Shown here: positions 31,509 to 41,941 of the stretch, one piece after another | How the letters are laid out: each line of letters starts with the position of its first letter | Numbering within the stretch: position 1 is the stretch's first letter | From: Trichomonas vaginalis G3 | Taxonomy: Eukaryota > Parabasalia > Trichomonadida > Trichomonadidae | Assembly (NCBI RefSeq): GCF_026262505.1 | Contig: NC_067208.1 | Location: 19,663,962-19,727,961 of the forward strand | DNA: 64,000 nt | Direction of reading: 5' to 3' | Notes under the pieces: model-generated | What the model saw: the letters and a program-made list of their open reading frames with translations, nothing else | Databases searched by the model: none | What the model was told of the DNA's origin: nothing | Translations under genes and position numbers: made by a program

Positions 31509-34211
31509 TTAAAGTGGGGTCTCTTTCTCATCAATGTAACTAGATGTTGTGTTGTTGTCATCATCTTCACTGGAATCGAGACCGAGGATGTTCTTGTCCA
31601 TTCTCTTGATGTCTGACCTTGTCTTTCCGATGAAGAAGATCGCGATGACCACGAAACAGAAAGCAAGGACAGAACAGAACAAAAGTGCGACATAAGCTGG
31701 TTTAGACATCTTCTTTGATGGGTCGCTGTCTGAACTCGCTGGTTCAGTAGGGTTGTCAACAATTGGAGTGATAACGGCTGGTGGCGATGTTGAATCTGAC
31801 TTTGATGGCGGATTTGTTACGAAAACTGGGGATTTCGAACCGTTTGAGTACTCCTGGAATATCGGAGGCCAGACTGGTTCATCCGCGTCAAGGTTAGATA
31901 TCGGAGTTTTGGCTGCAAGGGCGTTCGAAATCAGATTTGAAGTAACGAACACTGAAGTAAGGTTCAACGCCTGTTCCATTGCGACTATCTTCTTAGTGGA
32001 AGTAAATATCTCTATGACATTCGAAGCGTTCTTGAGGACAACTTGGATTTGATCGTTTTTGACCTGAATGATTTCGCCGTTGAAGAAGACTTTGTTGATG
32101 GCGGTGGAGTTGTCGCTGATCTTTATGTCGAAGGAAAGGTCCGTATTCGATGGAAGAGACAAAACTTTGTTGACAATGTCTTCATCTGAGTTCTGCCTGT
32201 AAACGTGGACTTCTCCATTGTCGGTCTTAACATATAGAGACACTTCCTCGGGTTTTGATGCCTCTTCGACGTAAAATGGACTGAAGGATGAAACCGAAAT
32301 TAAAAGACCAGTTGGAAGATTGGCCGGAACGATAGTCTCGTTTACACCGTTAACTGTGTGCTTTACTATGTACTTCTTTGGACTGGAAGCGTTGTAATCA
32401 GCTGGGAATGGTACTTGGACTGTTACTTTCTGGCCTTCGCTGAGTTCTGCGCTCTGGCCGACGAACTGGAGCGAGATGTCGTACTTGCTACCATCGATGT
32501 TTGTGACTAATTTGATGTCATTTGGATTATAAGCGTTGAAGTTCTTGCCGTTGAGCTTGCACCTTGTGACATTAGCGTTGTTGTCGACAAGCAAGGCTGG
32601 GAAATCGGAAACAGGAAGCACAGCGGAAGATGACACGAAGGATGAACCGAAATAAGCCTGGTTCTGGCAAAAAGTGAGCTTCCGGCCGGTGAACTTCCTC
32701 GCGTTGTAAAGTCCGACCACGTTCGCGATGTCAAAGGAGTAGATAACCTGCGATTCCTGCGAATCTTCTTGGAATGATTTGAAGTTGAATCTGATGTTTA
32801 TTACTCCATCGCCAGTAGTATTGATGAGTTCGTACTTTGTCTCGCCATTCACAGTCCTGCTGACGTTGATTTGGATGGGAGATTTGCTGTCTACGAGCTG
32901 GTACTTCTCTGAGAGCTGGAAGCAGAAAGTGTAGTTGTAGTCGAGTAGGTAGGTGTTGGATGCACGGTCAATGGAGTACATAGGATAGACATTTGCAACG
33001 TCAATGTTGAAATTGTGGACTTTCGAAGTTGCTGTGGTTGACCATATGAGTGGCGATCTTCTGTATACGTCCTGGTTCGATGTAGCCCTGTCTTCATATG
33101 AAGTGGTCTTCGATTTCGGTAAAATGCCGAATTGAAGGGCCATGAAATCAAGGTTGAGTAAAAGCACGTAATATACATTGCTCGATGGTAAGTATTGAAC
33201 AGGCATCCACTGGCCGGCGGAACTCGTTGTGAAGACTCTGTAGACAAGAAGCAAATTGTGAGCTTCCATCTCACTGGAGGTGTAGTCATGGTATGTAATT
33301 CCAATCATGTTTGGCATTTCGAAGTATTTGAAGTCATTAAATGTCAATGTAGTGACAGGGAGATCAAAATCGACTGAACCGCCGTAGTTTTTCTCTTCAA
33401 AGTCTGAAGAAGTGCCGAACATAATTTTTATGACTGGATCTGATAGATAAAGCTTGTTGTTGATCTGCAAAACAATCCAAGAATGAGCTTTAAGGTTCCC
33501 GTCGATTTTGGCTGTTCCTTCGCAGAGAACGTTCGGTACTTTAAGGAGAGTAAGATATAAACTATACGCTTTCGCTATGCCAATGGCTGTCGCTTTATTG
33601 TAAACGATAGCGCCAAAAGCAGAGTTTATCCATAGTCCGTATTGTGAATCCAAATAGTTGATTACATTTGTATCTACAGCGCCGATTCTATTGTATGTAT
33701 CACCAATCTTATTGTTCAATTCGATATTTGAGTTTACGTTTGAGATATAGTTATTAACTGATGTATTAAATGTTTCTATGAGATCATCGACGTCTGTGAG
33801 ATTGTTGATTAAATAAGATGGTGTTGTGACGGATCCGAATAAAACTGTGTAAAGATTAGTAGTTGTTTTTGAAACTTTGAAGCTAATTTTGGAATAATCA
33901 ACGTAAAATACTTCTGGATGCTCTAGTTCAAATGCCTTCATGCCTAGTCTAAAATGTTCTAGCATTTCAGAATTTGAACCTGTAGAATAAGCTTGAACGA
34001 CGGATTGTTTGACTTTATTTGTAAGGCGAGTGTCTGATGTTAGGAACATGGTATTATTACCGTTTGGTAAATTCCCCTCTTTGCACCACACTTGTAACGC
34101 TTCGTAGTATGGTTTCTGCAGTTCATTTAGCTGGTTGTAGTACCAACCAGTAGTCTGTGGATAACAAACTGCAGTAGAAAAAGATATAAGGAGGGAAAAC
34201 ATTGAAGCCAT
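31509..34211 (-). CDS. Single-pass surface protein with inactive transglutaminase-like domain
   Basis: 900 residues from the ATG at 34211; the frame extends 8 codons further only from a TTG. A signal peptide is clear (SMFSLLISFSTAVC, cleavage near residue 16). Residues about 200-262 align with the transglutaminase-like core: KATAIGIAKAYSLYL (family GVCxGYAxAF), then AHSWIVLQINNKLYLSDP. The His (about 243) and Asp (about 258) remain but the Cys position is Ala (about 209), so a papain-like reaction is not expected. A long beta-rich ectodomain with many N-glycosylation sequons follows, then a transmembrane helix (about 837-862; YVALLFCSVLAFCFVVIAIF) and a short tail ending SSYIDEKETPL. It likely acts at the cell surface by binding. 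The frame is intact and codon use is more GC-rich than its neighbours, suggesting expression. Confidence 0.75.
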   Translation of the reverse strand: MASMFSLLISFSTAVCYPQTTGWYYNQLNELQKPYYEALQVWCKEGNLPNGNNTMFLTSDTRLTNKVKQSVVQAYSTGSNSEMLEHFRLGMKAFELEHPEVFYVDYSKISFKVSKTTTNLYTVLFGSVTTPSYLINNLTDVDDLIETFNTSVNNYISNVNSNIELNNKIGDTYNRIGAVDTNVINYLDSQYGLWINSAFGAIVYNKATAIGIAKAYSLYLTLLKVPNVLCEGTAKIDGNLKAHSWIVLQINNKLYLSDPVIKIMFGTSSDFEEKNYGGSVDFDLPVTTLTFNDFKYFEMPNMIGITYHDYTSSEMEAHNLLLVYRVFTTSSAGQWMPVQYLPSSNVYYVLLLNLDFMALQFGILPKSKTTSYEDRATSNQDVYRRSPLIWSTTATSKVHNFNIDVANVYPMYSIDRASNTYLLDYNYTFCFQLSEKYQLVDSKSPIQINVSRTVNGETKYELINTTGDGVINIRFNFKSFQEDSQESQVIYSFDIANVVGLYNARKFTGRKLTFCQNQAYFGSSFVSSSAVLPVSDFPALLVDNNANVTRCKLNGKNFNAYNPNDIKLVTNIDGSKYDISLQFVGQSAELSEGQKVTVQVPFPADYNASSPKKYIVKHTVNGVNETIVPANLPTGLLISVSSFSPFYVEEASKPEEVSLYVKTDNGEVHVYRQNSDEDIVNKVLSLPSNTDLSFDIKISDNSTAINKVFFNGEIIQVKNDQIQVVLKNASNVIEIFTSTKKIVAMEQALNLTSVFVTSNLISNALAAKTPISNLDADEPVWPPIFQEYSNGSKSPVFVTNPPSKSDSTSPPAVITPIVDNPTEPASSDSDPSKKMSKPAYVALLFCSVLAFCFVVIAIFFIGKTRSDIKRMDKNILGLDSSEDDDNNTTSSYIDEKETPL

Positions 34212-35335
34212 TTTACAATTTTTTTCTTTTTTCAAATTTATACTGGAAAAATTTTCAAGAACATTAATCAGATCTAGACAGGTGTTGTTGAAAAATTTTC
34301 AAGCATGATATTTTGTAACAATAACCGTAAATTGATTGAAATCTTTAAGAAACTTCACGAAAAATTGTGATTACTTTGAAAATAAATTCTTGGTTATTGT
34401 ATTCTAAAACTGGTTGTAAATGAGTTTATCAAATGATAAATTTTTTGATAAACCATTCATTTTATAAACATGGGTTATTATGAATATACACTAAGTTTTT
34501 GATTTGATCTTTCATCTACTTTTCAAAAAACGAATTAACGTACAAACTGGATAAAAAATTAAATTTCAAAAATTTAATTTAATATATGATAGTGACACTA
34601 TTATAACGAATTTCAAATTGAAATATCATACAAAAATTTCATCCTCAAAAGTGAATTGACTTTCAATTAAACCGTGGTGAAACAATTTACAGTATAAGAT
34701 ATATTTCAATACCATCTTATAATTGACAATTTGGATAAGAATTAAATTATTTTAATTGAAAATTTGGAGAATAAAATTTTCATTTATTTTTAATTAATAA
34801 TTGTCTAATTAATAATTGGAGACTTGCTAATTTATTTGAAGCGATTTTCAATTTTATCAATCAACTCTTATTTTTATCATATTTATTTATGTATATAATA
34901 ATTTTAGCAATTTACCTTTTTTATCAATCTTTTTTTTTTCAATTCTATCATCCTCATTCAAATTATCTTTTTTCTTCAATCTTTAATTAACCCATCAGAT
35001 ACTTTTTCTTCGTTTTTCTCATTTGTCGACCTTTATATTATTGCATTCGAGATATCCTTTTCTCTGTTTTTTCTCTTTAATAATTTTTTTTATAGTTTTC
35101 AATTAAAATTTTTGCAATTTCTTAATATATAATTAATCTAGACAAAAAACATATCTATAAAATCGTTTAATTTTAGATATTATTTATGAATCACTACATA
35201 AATTCAAATAAATCAATAAATTATTTATCATTTTTTATTTTATCTTTTTTTTATAAATAACACCGATCGGTAGAAATCCAAATAAGATATTTAAATAAAA
35301 GAATAAACTTTATTTAAGGATACCCTGAATGAAGA
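34212..35335. other. AT-rich intergenic region
   Basis: 1.1 kb with very high AT, poly-pyrimidine and poly-T runs (about 34920-35110). No ORF, RNA gene or family recognised. Confidence 0.5.
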
Positions 35336-37303
35336 TCATTTCATCCAGTTACGCATGGCGTTGATGATCTCTTGATCACGGTGGACATAAGTATATCCGT
35401 AACCACCTGGATAAGAAGTAGCTGATGGATTGTATGCCTTAACATATGGTCTATCCTTGCAACCACCACAAGTTGTTGTGCACTTGTCGCAAGTAGACAT
35501 TCTATCTGGGATACCCATTGAACCAGTCTGTCCCTTGTAGTATGATGAAAGGACCATTCTGATTGGGTAGTCTTCCTTATTGTTGTTAGCACCGTTTGGT
35601 GATTCGAACAACTTCTTTTCGAAGTATCTGTGTGTGTCTGGAGCACAGCCCTTGATGAGGACACAGCCGTTGTCGTGCATATCTCTAGATGATGATCCTT
35701 CATTCTGCTGATCGTGGTCATCATTCTGGATAACTTTACGTCTGATATCAAGGAATCCATTATCATTCCATGGTTCTGTTGGATATCCACTCCACCAGAT
35801 CTTGACCTTAAGGATTTCTTCGTCAGAAAGGCCATTCTGCTTAAGATACTTTGTGAGGCCACCTGTGAATGAGTAGTCGCCATCACCTTGGACCAACAAC
35901 TGGGATTCACCACCTGTAAGAACTTCTAACCATGAGATGAAGTCATCTGGTAACTGACCACCTAAGCCTTGCTTTACTTTTCCGAAGATAGCAGCTAAAT
36001 CTTGTGGTCTGATGTGCTTAGCAGCATCAATTCTGTAGCCAGAGAAACCAATGGAGATGAGGTCGACCATGAAGTCAGCAATTCTCTGTCTGACGTATTC
36101 CTTGGAAGTATCCAAATCAGATAAGCCAGAAAGCCAGCCACTGTCGAGGATATTTGGATCGTTCCATGAGTTGAGAGCTTTGTCGCAGTGGAAATCTTCT
36201 GGGCCGTATGGAACACCTGGGAATTCTAATACGTTTGTGCCTCTGCCAGTATTTGGATTTGTCTCGTATGTGTAAGCTGGTGTGTAGTATGGTGAGCCAT
36301 TCTCGTAAGCGGATGATGTCTTGTTGCCCCATGTTGTGCAGCCAGCTCCTGGATTTCTGTGGTTGGATAAGTCGTTGCCATTTCCAGACATGTGGTTAAC
36401 AACTGCATCAGCGTAAACTCTAACACCTAATGCTCTGCATGTGTTGATCATGTTTCTGAGCTGATCGCGAGTACCCATTCTGCCCTGAAGTCTGTAGGAA
36501 ACTGGTTGGTACATGAAATACCATGGGTTCATCTGGTTCTCCATTGGCTGGTATGACATAACTTGTTCCTGGTGTGGGAAGACTTTGACACCCATGTAAC
36601 CAGCATCGGCGATGAACTGGCATTCCTGAGCAATATCATCATCTGGTCAGCCGAAAAGTTCTACGATAGCACCCTTCTGGCCTTTTCTGTAGTCGTAAGA
36701 ACGAGACTTGATTGCAGCAGCATTCCAAGCAAAGTCAATGCCATCAAGCTCAAGGATTTCACCGGAAGCAGCAATAACCTTGACCTTTAAGACTTTGTTG
36801 TAGGAAGAATCGAATGTCTTAGAACTTGAAGTTTGAGCAACTCCATCAAAGTAGTATGTAAGAGAAAGGTCTCTGGATGTCTTTGTGATGATGTTAACTG
36901 TGCAAGATTTCATTCCTGCTGCGTACTTTAATTGAGCATAGCCAGCTAATGTGGACATATCCTGGAAGCCTGGTTTCCATGCATCTTGACCACGCTTTGG
37001 TGTATTCCATCTGTTTTCGCAGTATTTAGAATCCATTGCAGAGTTAGAACCACTGCAAGAGAATGAAGAATAAGTTTGGCAATCTGGTAATGCATCATAT
37101 TGGTTGTAAACAATATGCTTTGTGCCTGGTTTGTAGGCAAATGCGGCCATCATGCCAATAATGACACCAATTATAATGGAGCCGCAAATAATTGTTCCGT
37201 AAAGGAAAACTTTCTTCTTGGAGCCAGAAGACTCTCTAACGCGGTCGACTGTTTCAAGCTCCTCATGGTTGTCGAGGAGTGGGTTCTCTCGAACGTTGTT
37301 CAT
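35336..37303 (-). pseudogene. Type II membrane-anchored GH13 alpha-amylase with one in-frame TGA
   Basis: One minus-strand frame of 656 codons with a single internal stop, TGA at 36649-36647 (codon 219). Residues 1-28 are a short cytoplasmic tail with NPLL, and 29-52 a signal anchor (GTIICGSIIIGVIIGMMAAF). Then comes a linker domain with paired Cys and the GH13 barrel. Region I is DAVVNHM (about 300), the nucleophile is D in GYRIDAAKHI (about 426), the acid/base is E in WLEVLTGG (about 460), and NDDHDQQ (about 527) fits region IV. The stop falls in AIVELFG-stop-PDDDIAQEC, where the family has Trp (LFxWxWDDIxxEC), so TGG to TGA is the simplest change. It would degrade starch or glycogen outside the cell or in a lysosome. 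All else looks functional; a very young pseudogene, an allele, a base error or readthrough are possible. Confidence 0.85.
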
Positions 37304-37310
37304 TTATAAT

Positions 37311-37315
37311 AATGA
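37311..37315 (-). promoter_or_regulatory. Trichomonad initiator (Inr) TCATT
   Basis: On the minus strand TCATT places A+1 at 37313, giving a 9-10 nt leader to the amylase ATG at 37303, the same spacing as in the giant surface gene. The promoter of the stop-containing amylase therefore looks intact. Confidence 0.55.
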
Positions 37316-38296
37316 TGTGATTGTTGTTTTGATATCTTTGTATTCAAATTTGGCTAATTCCTTTCAAAAGTTTACTACCGGAATATTGAAAAAAACTTCT
37401 GTCAAATTTTTATCGTTAGCCGATTTTGTAAAAGGATTTATCGTCCTGAGGATCGCGAATGAGTGTAGGATTTTCTCCGGCATTTCAATTATGTTATGGA
37501 TGATCTAGATATTTTACTGATTTTTTTATTGTTATCGATGTTCCAATTTAAATTTGGCGGTTATAATTTTTAATTTGAATTATTTATTGGATACAGACCA
37601 TCCTTGAATTTATTGCTGGCTATTTTTGTAGTCATAACACTGTATCGTCAGTGATGGACTGAATGAGACAGGTTATAAAGACTTTAATGATGATTTTTAA
37701 ATTTCAATTTTTATTACCGGGATAATTTAATTTCGAATTTATCTGATAAATATACACAATGTAAATGCTCTGTTCACAGTATTTGCTTAACGTAAATATA
37801 TCTAGTTTCGTTATTTTTAATTCCATACAAGATTATCTATCTAGTTAATACATGGATTTTATTACTCTAATTGATTTAAGTATTTGTCATTCTACCATTC
37901 TTTATAAATTTGCAATTCATTTTTGATTTCAAATTTATCATCATTGGAAATCGATTTACTTGAAAAACTATACTTAACATAAACCATCTACAATGATCCA
38001 AATGTTATTACATTAAAGTTTTAAAATTTGACTTATTCTCAAAATTATATCAAGTTTCGCATGTTTGTTTAATAAATATAAACATAATACCACAATACAT
38101 TAGCTTATTTCATACTGTCTTTAATTTGTCACTTTTCAACTTTTAAGGTATTACACCGACCTGAAGACGAAATAGTGATAAAAAAATAACAATTAATAAA
38201 ATCACTCTATTTCGATTTTCTTTTTACAAAAAATCAGGTCACAACAAAATGATGAATTATTTATGAATCTGATGGATAAAACTATAAACAAACTGC
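37316..38296. other. Intergenic region between divergent genes
   Basis: About 1 kb of AT-rich DNA between the amylase and BspA-like genes. It holds GTCACTTTT (38128-38136, the reverse complement of the AAAAGTGAC core) and a TCACT initiator-like site near 38201, some 95 bp before the next ATG. No gene seen. Confidence 0.4.
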
Positions 38297-39925
38297 ATGA
38301 ACCTGCAATTAATATCGTTAAACAATAAGAATATCCCAGCAAATCAACATTATTACCTAGTTTCCGAAAATGTATCCAGCATTTCGAAATGTGCGTTTGA
38401 TCATAATCGGGAGACATTAACTGCAATTGATTTCCAATCACCATATCTTCAAGATATTGGTGATTATGCGTTCTATCTTTGTAGATTTATCGAAGTCCTT
38501 GATTTTCGCAATTGTTCATCACTTAAATCTATTGGAGTCTCAGCGTTTGAAAAATGCTATTACTTACATACAGTTTACCTGAATGAAAAACTTGAATTTA
38601 TCCCAAAAAACGCGTTTTATTTATGCAATTCGCTTTCAAATATGGTGATTCCAAAAAATTCAAGTCTAAAAGTACTGAAGGAGAACTCTCTTGGGGAATC
38701 AAAATTAAAATATTTTTACGTTCCACAAAGTTTGTACGAAGTTGGGTTTGCAAATGTAAGACTCATTGAAAAGATCGAAATACACCCAAACAATCGAATA
38801 TTTGCTTTCAAAAATGCATGCTTTATGAATTACAATCAAGAAATCGTTTTTTACTGCTTTAATACAAATCCGAACGTAGTTATCCATATTCCAGAAACAG
38901 TATTTGGTATAGAATCCTATTCGTTTCTTCTTACTTATGGCAAAACAATTATTTTTCCAAAAATATTAACATGGATCCATCAATTTGCATTTCTCCGTTG
39001 CCAAGTTCCATATTATGACTTTTCAAAGGTACTTTATGTTAACGAACTCCCTTTAAACGGATTTGAGCTTTCAAAAATTAAAATTTTTGATTTCTCAAAT
39101 GTAACAAACATCCATATCAATCATAGAGCATTCATATGCTGCTACAATCTCGAAATAGTCACTATAAGTCCAGCCTGCATCTACATTGGACTAGATTCGT
39201 TTAAATTTTGCTCTAGACTGAAGAAAATCATCATTCCACCCGATTCAAAGCTACAAAGAATCGTAAACTCTGCATTTGCATACACAAACCTCGCGGAATT
39301 TATCATTACTCCAAGTATTCAATTTATTGGGTTAAATGCGTTCGAAGGAGTGCCTCACGTCGTTCTCAAATGTGATCCAAATAACTGGTACTTCACTGTT
39401 AAAGACAGTGTTCTCTTTTTTGACAAAAGTTCAATTTTAATTTGGTATCCGCCTTATTTGAGGAATGAAACTTACCAAATTCCTTCCCACGCGAATACAT
39501 TGCGAAGCTATTGCTTCTACAAGGCCATCTACCTCAAGGAATTGATTTTCCCAGTGCAATTAACAAAAATTTTGCAACACGCGGTATATTGCACGAATAT
39601 AACTGCAATAAAGCTGCCACCGCTTGTTTCTAACATAGAGATGTACGCGTTTGCTAATAACAGGATGCTGGAAAGCATAGATTTTGGAGATTCAATCAAA
39701 TTGATTCCAAAATTCGTTGTAGCTGACTGTGTCAACTTGAAATATATTTACATTCCACCTTCAGTTACTTATATCCGCCAAAAAGCGTTTGAAAATTGTA
39801 GATCTCTTCAATGCATTTCATGTGGTAAAAATCTGGTGAATATATTGTCACAACAGGTTCCTTTGAGAATTATTCGTGTGGATAACCGCTGCTCTGCTTC
39901 TGATAATGAAATAATTGTTTTATAA
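38297..39925 (+). CDS. BspA-like leucine-rich-repeat protein
   Basis: 542 residues made almost entirely of LRR_5/BspA-type repeats of about 23 residues: SISKCAFDHN, LKSIGVSAFEKCYYLHTVYL, EFIPKNAFYLCNSL, FIGLNAFEGV, IPPSVTYIRQKAFENCRSLQ. BspA-like proteins form one of the largest trichomonad families; some are surface adhesins, but here neither an N-terminal signal nor a transmembrane helix is visible, so it is cytosolic or secreted by another route. The ATG at 38297 is the first in frame. The stop is followed by AAAA, so TAA overlaps the UAAA element used as a poly(A) signal in trichomonads. The frame is intact. Confidence 0.85.
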   Translation: MNLQLISLNNKNIPANQHYYLVSENVSSISKCAFDHNRETLTAIDFQSPYLQDIGDYAFYLCRFIEVLDFRNCSSLKSIGVSAFEKCYYLHTVYLNEKLEFIPKNAFYLCNSLSNMVIPKNSSLKVLKENSLGESKLKYFYVPQSLYEVGFANVRLIEKIEIHPNNRIFAFKNACFMNYNQEIVFYCFNTNPNVVIHIPETVFGIESYSFLLTYGKTIIFPKILTWIHQFAFLRCQVPYYDFSKVLYVNELPLNGFELSKIKIFDFSNVTNIHINHRAFICCYNLEIVTISPACIYIGLDSFKFCSRLKKIIIPPDSKLQRIVNSAFAYTNLAEFIITPSIQFIGLNAFEGVPHVVLKCDPNNWYFTVKDSVLFFDKSSILIWYPPYLRNETYQIPSHANTLRSYCFYKAIYLKELIFPVQLTKILQHAVYCTNITAIKLPPLVSNIEMYAFANNRMLESIDFGDSIKLIPKFVVADCVNLKYIYIPPSVTYIRQKAFENCRSLQCISCGKNLVNILSQQVPLRIIRVDNRCSASDNEIIVL

Positions 39926-40122
39926 AAAAAATATTTATGTAATTTTTTTTTACTTTGATGAATCATTATTGTGATTGATTCTAGTTGAAAAAGACTAAAT
40001 CCAAAACTTTTCAACTAGAACCTGAATTTAGGAGTGCTTCTTCTTAAATAGTGCAGACATTACTATATCTTGTTTCAATATAGAATCGCGCAATTTGAAA
40101 AAGAATTATCTGATATTAATAG

Positions 40123-40870
40123 TACCATGTTCAACTAAGAAATTGACAATATCTGTTGAATTAGCTTTGATTGCAATGCATTGAGAAAATATAATAAAAC
40201 AATGATAAATATGAAGAGAAATTGAATGTTATGTAACAATGATAAATATGAAATAAAATGGAATCCAATAAAACAAAAATAGACATGAAAAGAAAGAGAG
40301 TTCCATAAAACAACGATAAACATGAAAAGAGAGAGAATTTCATAAAACAATGATAAACATAAAAAGAGAGAGAATAAGCTCCATGTTAACATCAGCACCA
40401 TGTTCAACTAAGAATTTGACAATTTCTATTGAATTAGTTTTGATTGCAATGCTAAGAGGACATTCATTAACATAGTGAGAATAAAATAAAACATTGAGAA
40501 ATATCAATAGAAACAGAATTCCATAAAATAATTATAAATATCAATATGAAATTAAAGGGAATTAAATAAAGCAATGATAAATTTTAACAGAAAGGAAATT
40601 CTTTTAAATCATGATAAATATGATAAGAAAGAGAATTTTATAAAGAATTGATAAATATGAAAAGAAAGAGAATAAGCTTCATGTTAACATTAGAACCATG
40701 TTCAACTAAGAATTTGACAATTTTTATTGAATTAGTTTTGATTGCAATGCTGAGAGGGCATTCAAAAATATCGAGATAGTATATATCAAAAAATAATGAT
40801 AAATATCAAAAGAAAAAGAATACACTAAAACATTGATAAATATGAAAAGAAAGAGATTATAAGTGTTGTT
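40123..40870. repeat. Composite repeat: ankyrin remnants alternating with 37-bp minisatellite arrays
   Basis: Three ankyrin pieces (plus-strand starts 40123, 40397 and 40695, each ACCATGTTCAACTAAGAA) are the reverse complement of IEIVKFLVEHG-type repeats. They alternate with arrays of a 37-bp unit whose core is GATAAATATGAAAAGAAAGA. Unit starts are 40204, 40241, 40278, 40315, 40352; then 40496, 40533, 40576, 40613, 40650; then 40798 and 40835. Spacing is exactly 37 except one interval of 43. The higher-order period is about 275-300 bp. Because 37 is not a multiple of 3, the arrays break the ankyrin frame. Confidence 0.85.
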
Positions 40871-41674
40871 GATTTTTCCTCCATTAGAAAGTAAATAAGA
40901 TGCAACTTCATAATTTCCAAAATACATGCTTTCTGCTATTGAATCAAAAGTTTGTTTAAAATTTGACTCAAGGTACTTTGCAATTTCATAGTGTCGATAA
41001 TCCAATGCTGCATTAATCATGTAATCAAATGTTTTACCTTCTTCTATCATTTGCATAAAGATCTCTTTATTTCCGCCTTGAACAGCATATTCTTCAGAGC
41101 AATTAGTATATTGAGCCCCCAAATTTTTAAAGTAATTGAAACAGAATTCTGATCCATATTTAATTGCACAATCAAGCGGCGTGATTTCATAATTTATTTT
41201 CTGATTAATATCAAGTTTTGGAAATTTACTCTTGAGATCATCAACTTTATCCCATGCAATATAGAATAAAGGAGATTCTCTTGAATATATATTCAGAATT
41301 TCTTCTTCTTCGATTGTAGGTTCGAAGTTTTCAAATTTGAAACCTTTATAATGTAGAAGTGTCGCTAATTTCTCATTTTTAGGCTTAATTATGCATGAAA
41401 ATCCGTTTGATATATTTTGGTAAAGTTCTGTTAATAATTCAATATCTTTAACACGAATTCGTGAAATAATATCAATCAAGTAAAGTGAAATTTGGGTAGA
41501 TATTTTGTTATTTGTAATGAATTCTATAATTTGCGAAGATACTTTTAAAATATTATTGGAATTGATACCATAAATAAGTTTTGATGCTTGATTAGGGTAT
41601 TCAAATACTTCAATTGTCTTAATGTCACTAAAATCATATTCAGTTTCATTTTTTGATTTCTCAGAACTTGACAT
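40724..41674 (-). CDS. DUF3447/ankyrin protein, C-terminus replaced by repeat-encoded sequence
   Basis: 316 residues from the ATG at 41674; the frame extends to 41695 only via GTG. The first 265 or so residues are a DUF3447/ankyrin-type domain (TPLDCAIKYGSEFCFNYFKN, EYAVQGGNKEIFMQMIEEGK, NYEVASYLLSNGG). Then the frame enters the 37-bp minisatellite and codes a hydrophobic, low-complexity tail (YNLFLFIFINVLVYSFSFDI) before a stop in an out-of-frame ankyrin piece. Role unknown; family members are presumed binding scaffolds. Close paralogue of 58024-58836, which is cut at the equivalent residue. It may still be expressed as a shortened protein or be a pseudogene. Confidence 0.65.
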   Translation of the reverse strand: MSSSEKSKNETEYDFSDIKTIEVFEYPNQASKLIYGINSNNILKVSSQIIEFITNNKISTQISLYLIDIISRIRVKDIELLTELYQNISNGFSCIIKPKNEKLATLLHYKGFKFENFEPTIEEEEILNIYSRESPLFYIAWDKVDDLKSKFPKLDINQKINYEITPLDCAIKYGSEFCFNYFKNLGAQYTNCSEEYAVQGGNKEIFMQMIEEGKTFDYMINAALDYRHYEIAKYLESNFKQTFDSIAESMYFGNYEVASYLLSNGGKINNTYNLFLFIFINVLVYSFSFDIYHYFLIYTISIFLNALSALQSKLIQ

Positions 41675-41941
41675 GCTTTGTAAATTTTTTGGCACTTTTG
41701 ATAAAAAAAAATAATTTGATATTATTTTGGTTTCACCAGATAATGTTATATTGAAGATATCAAATTAGGCTTTGACAAACCCAACAATATAGAGTTATCA
41801 GATTGCACTGCAGTTCTATTTGGATATGGATTTATGTCGTTACTTGAAGAAGAATTAAATTTTTTAGACTTTAAAAAAATTCTATTAGTCAATAAAAAAA
41901 CAAACAAAATATTTATTCATGAATAATAAATAATTTCGAAA

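Noticed and set aside
40135-40407. Hydrophobic minus-strand frame that looks like a multi-pass membrane protein
   Set aside because: It is the translation of the 37-bp minisatellite; hydrophobic periodicity is a by-product of TTT/ATT-rich sequence.
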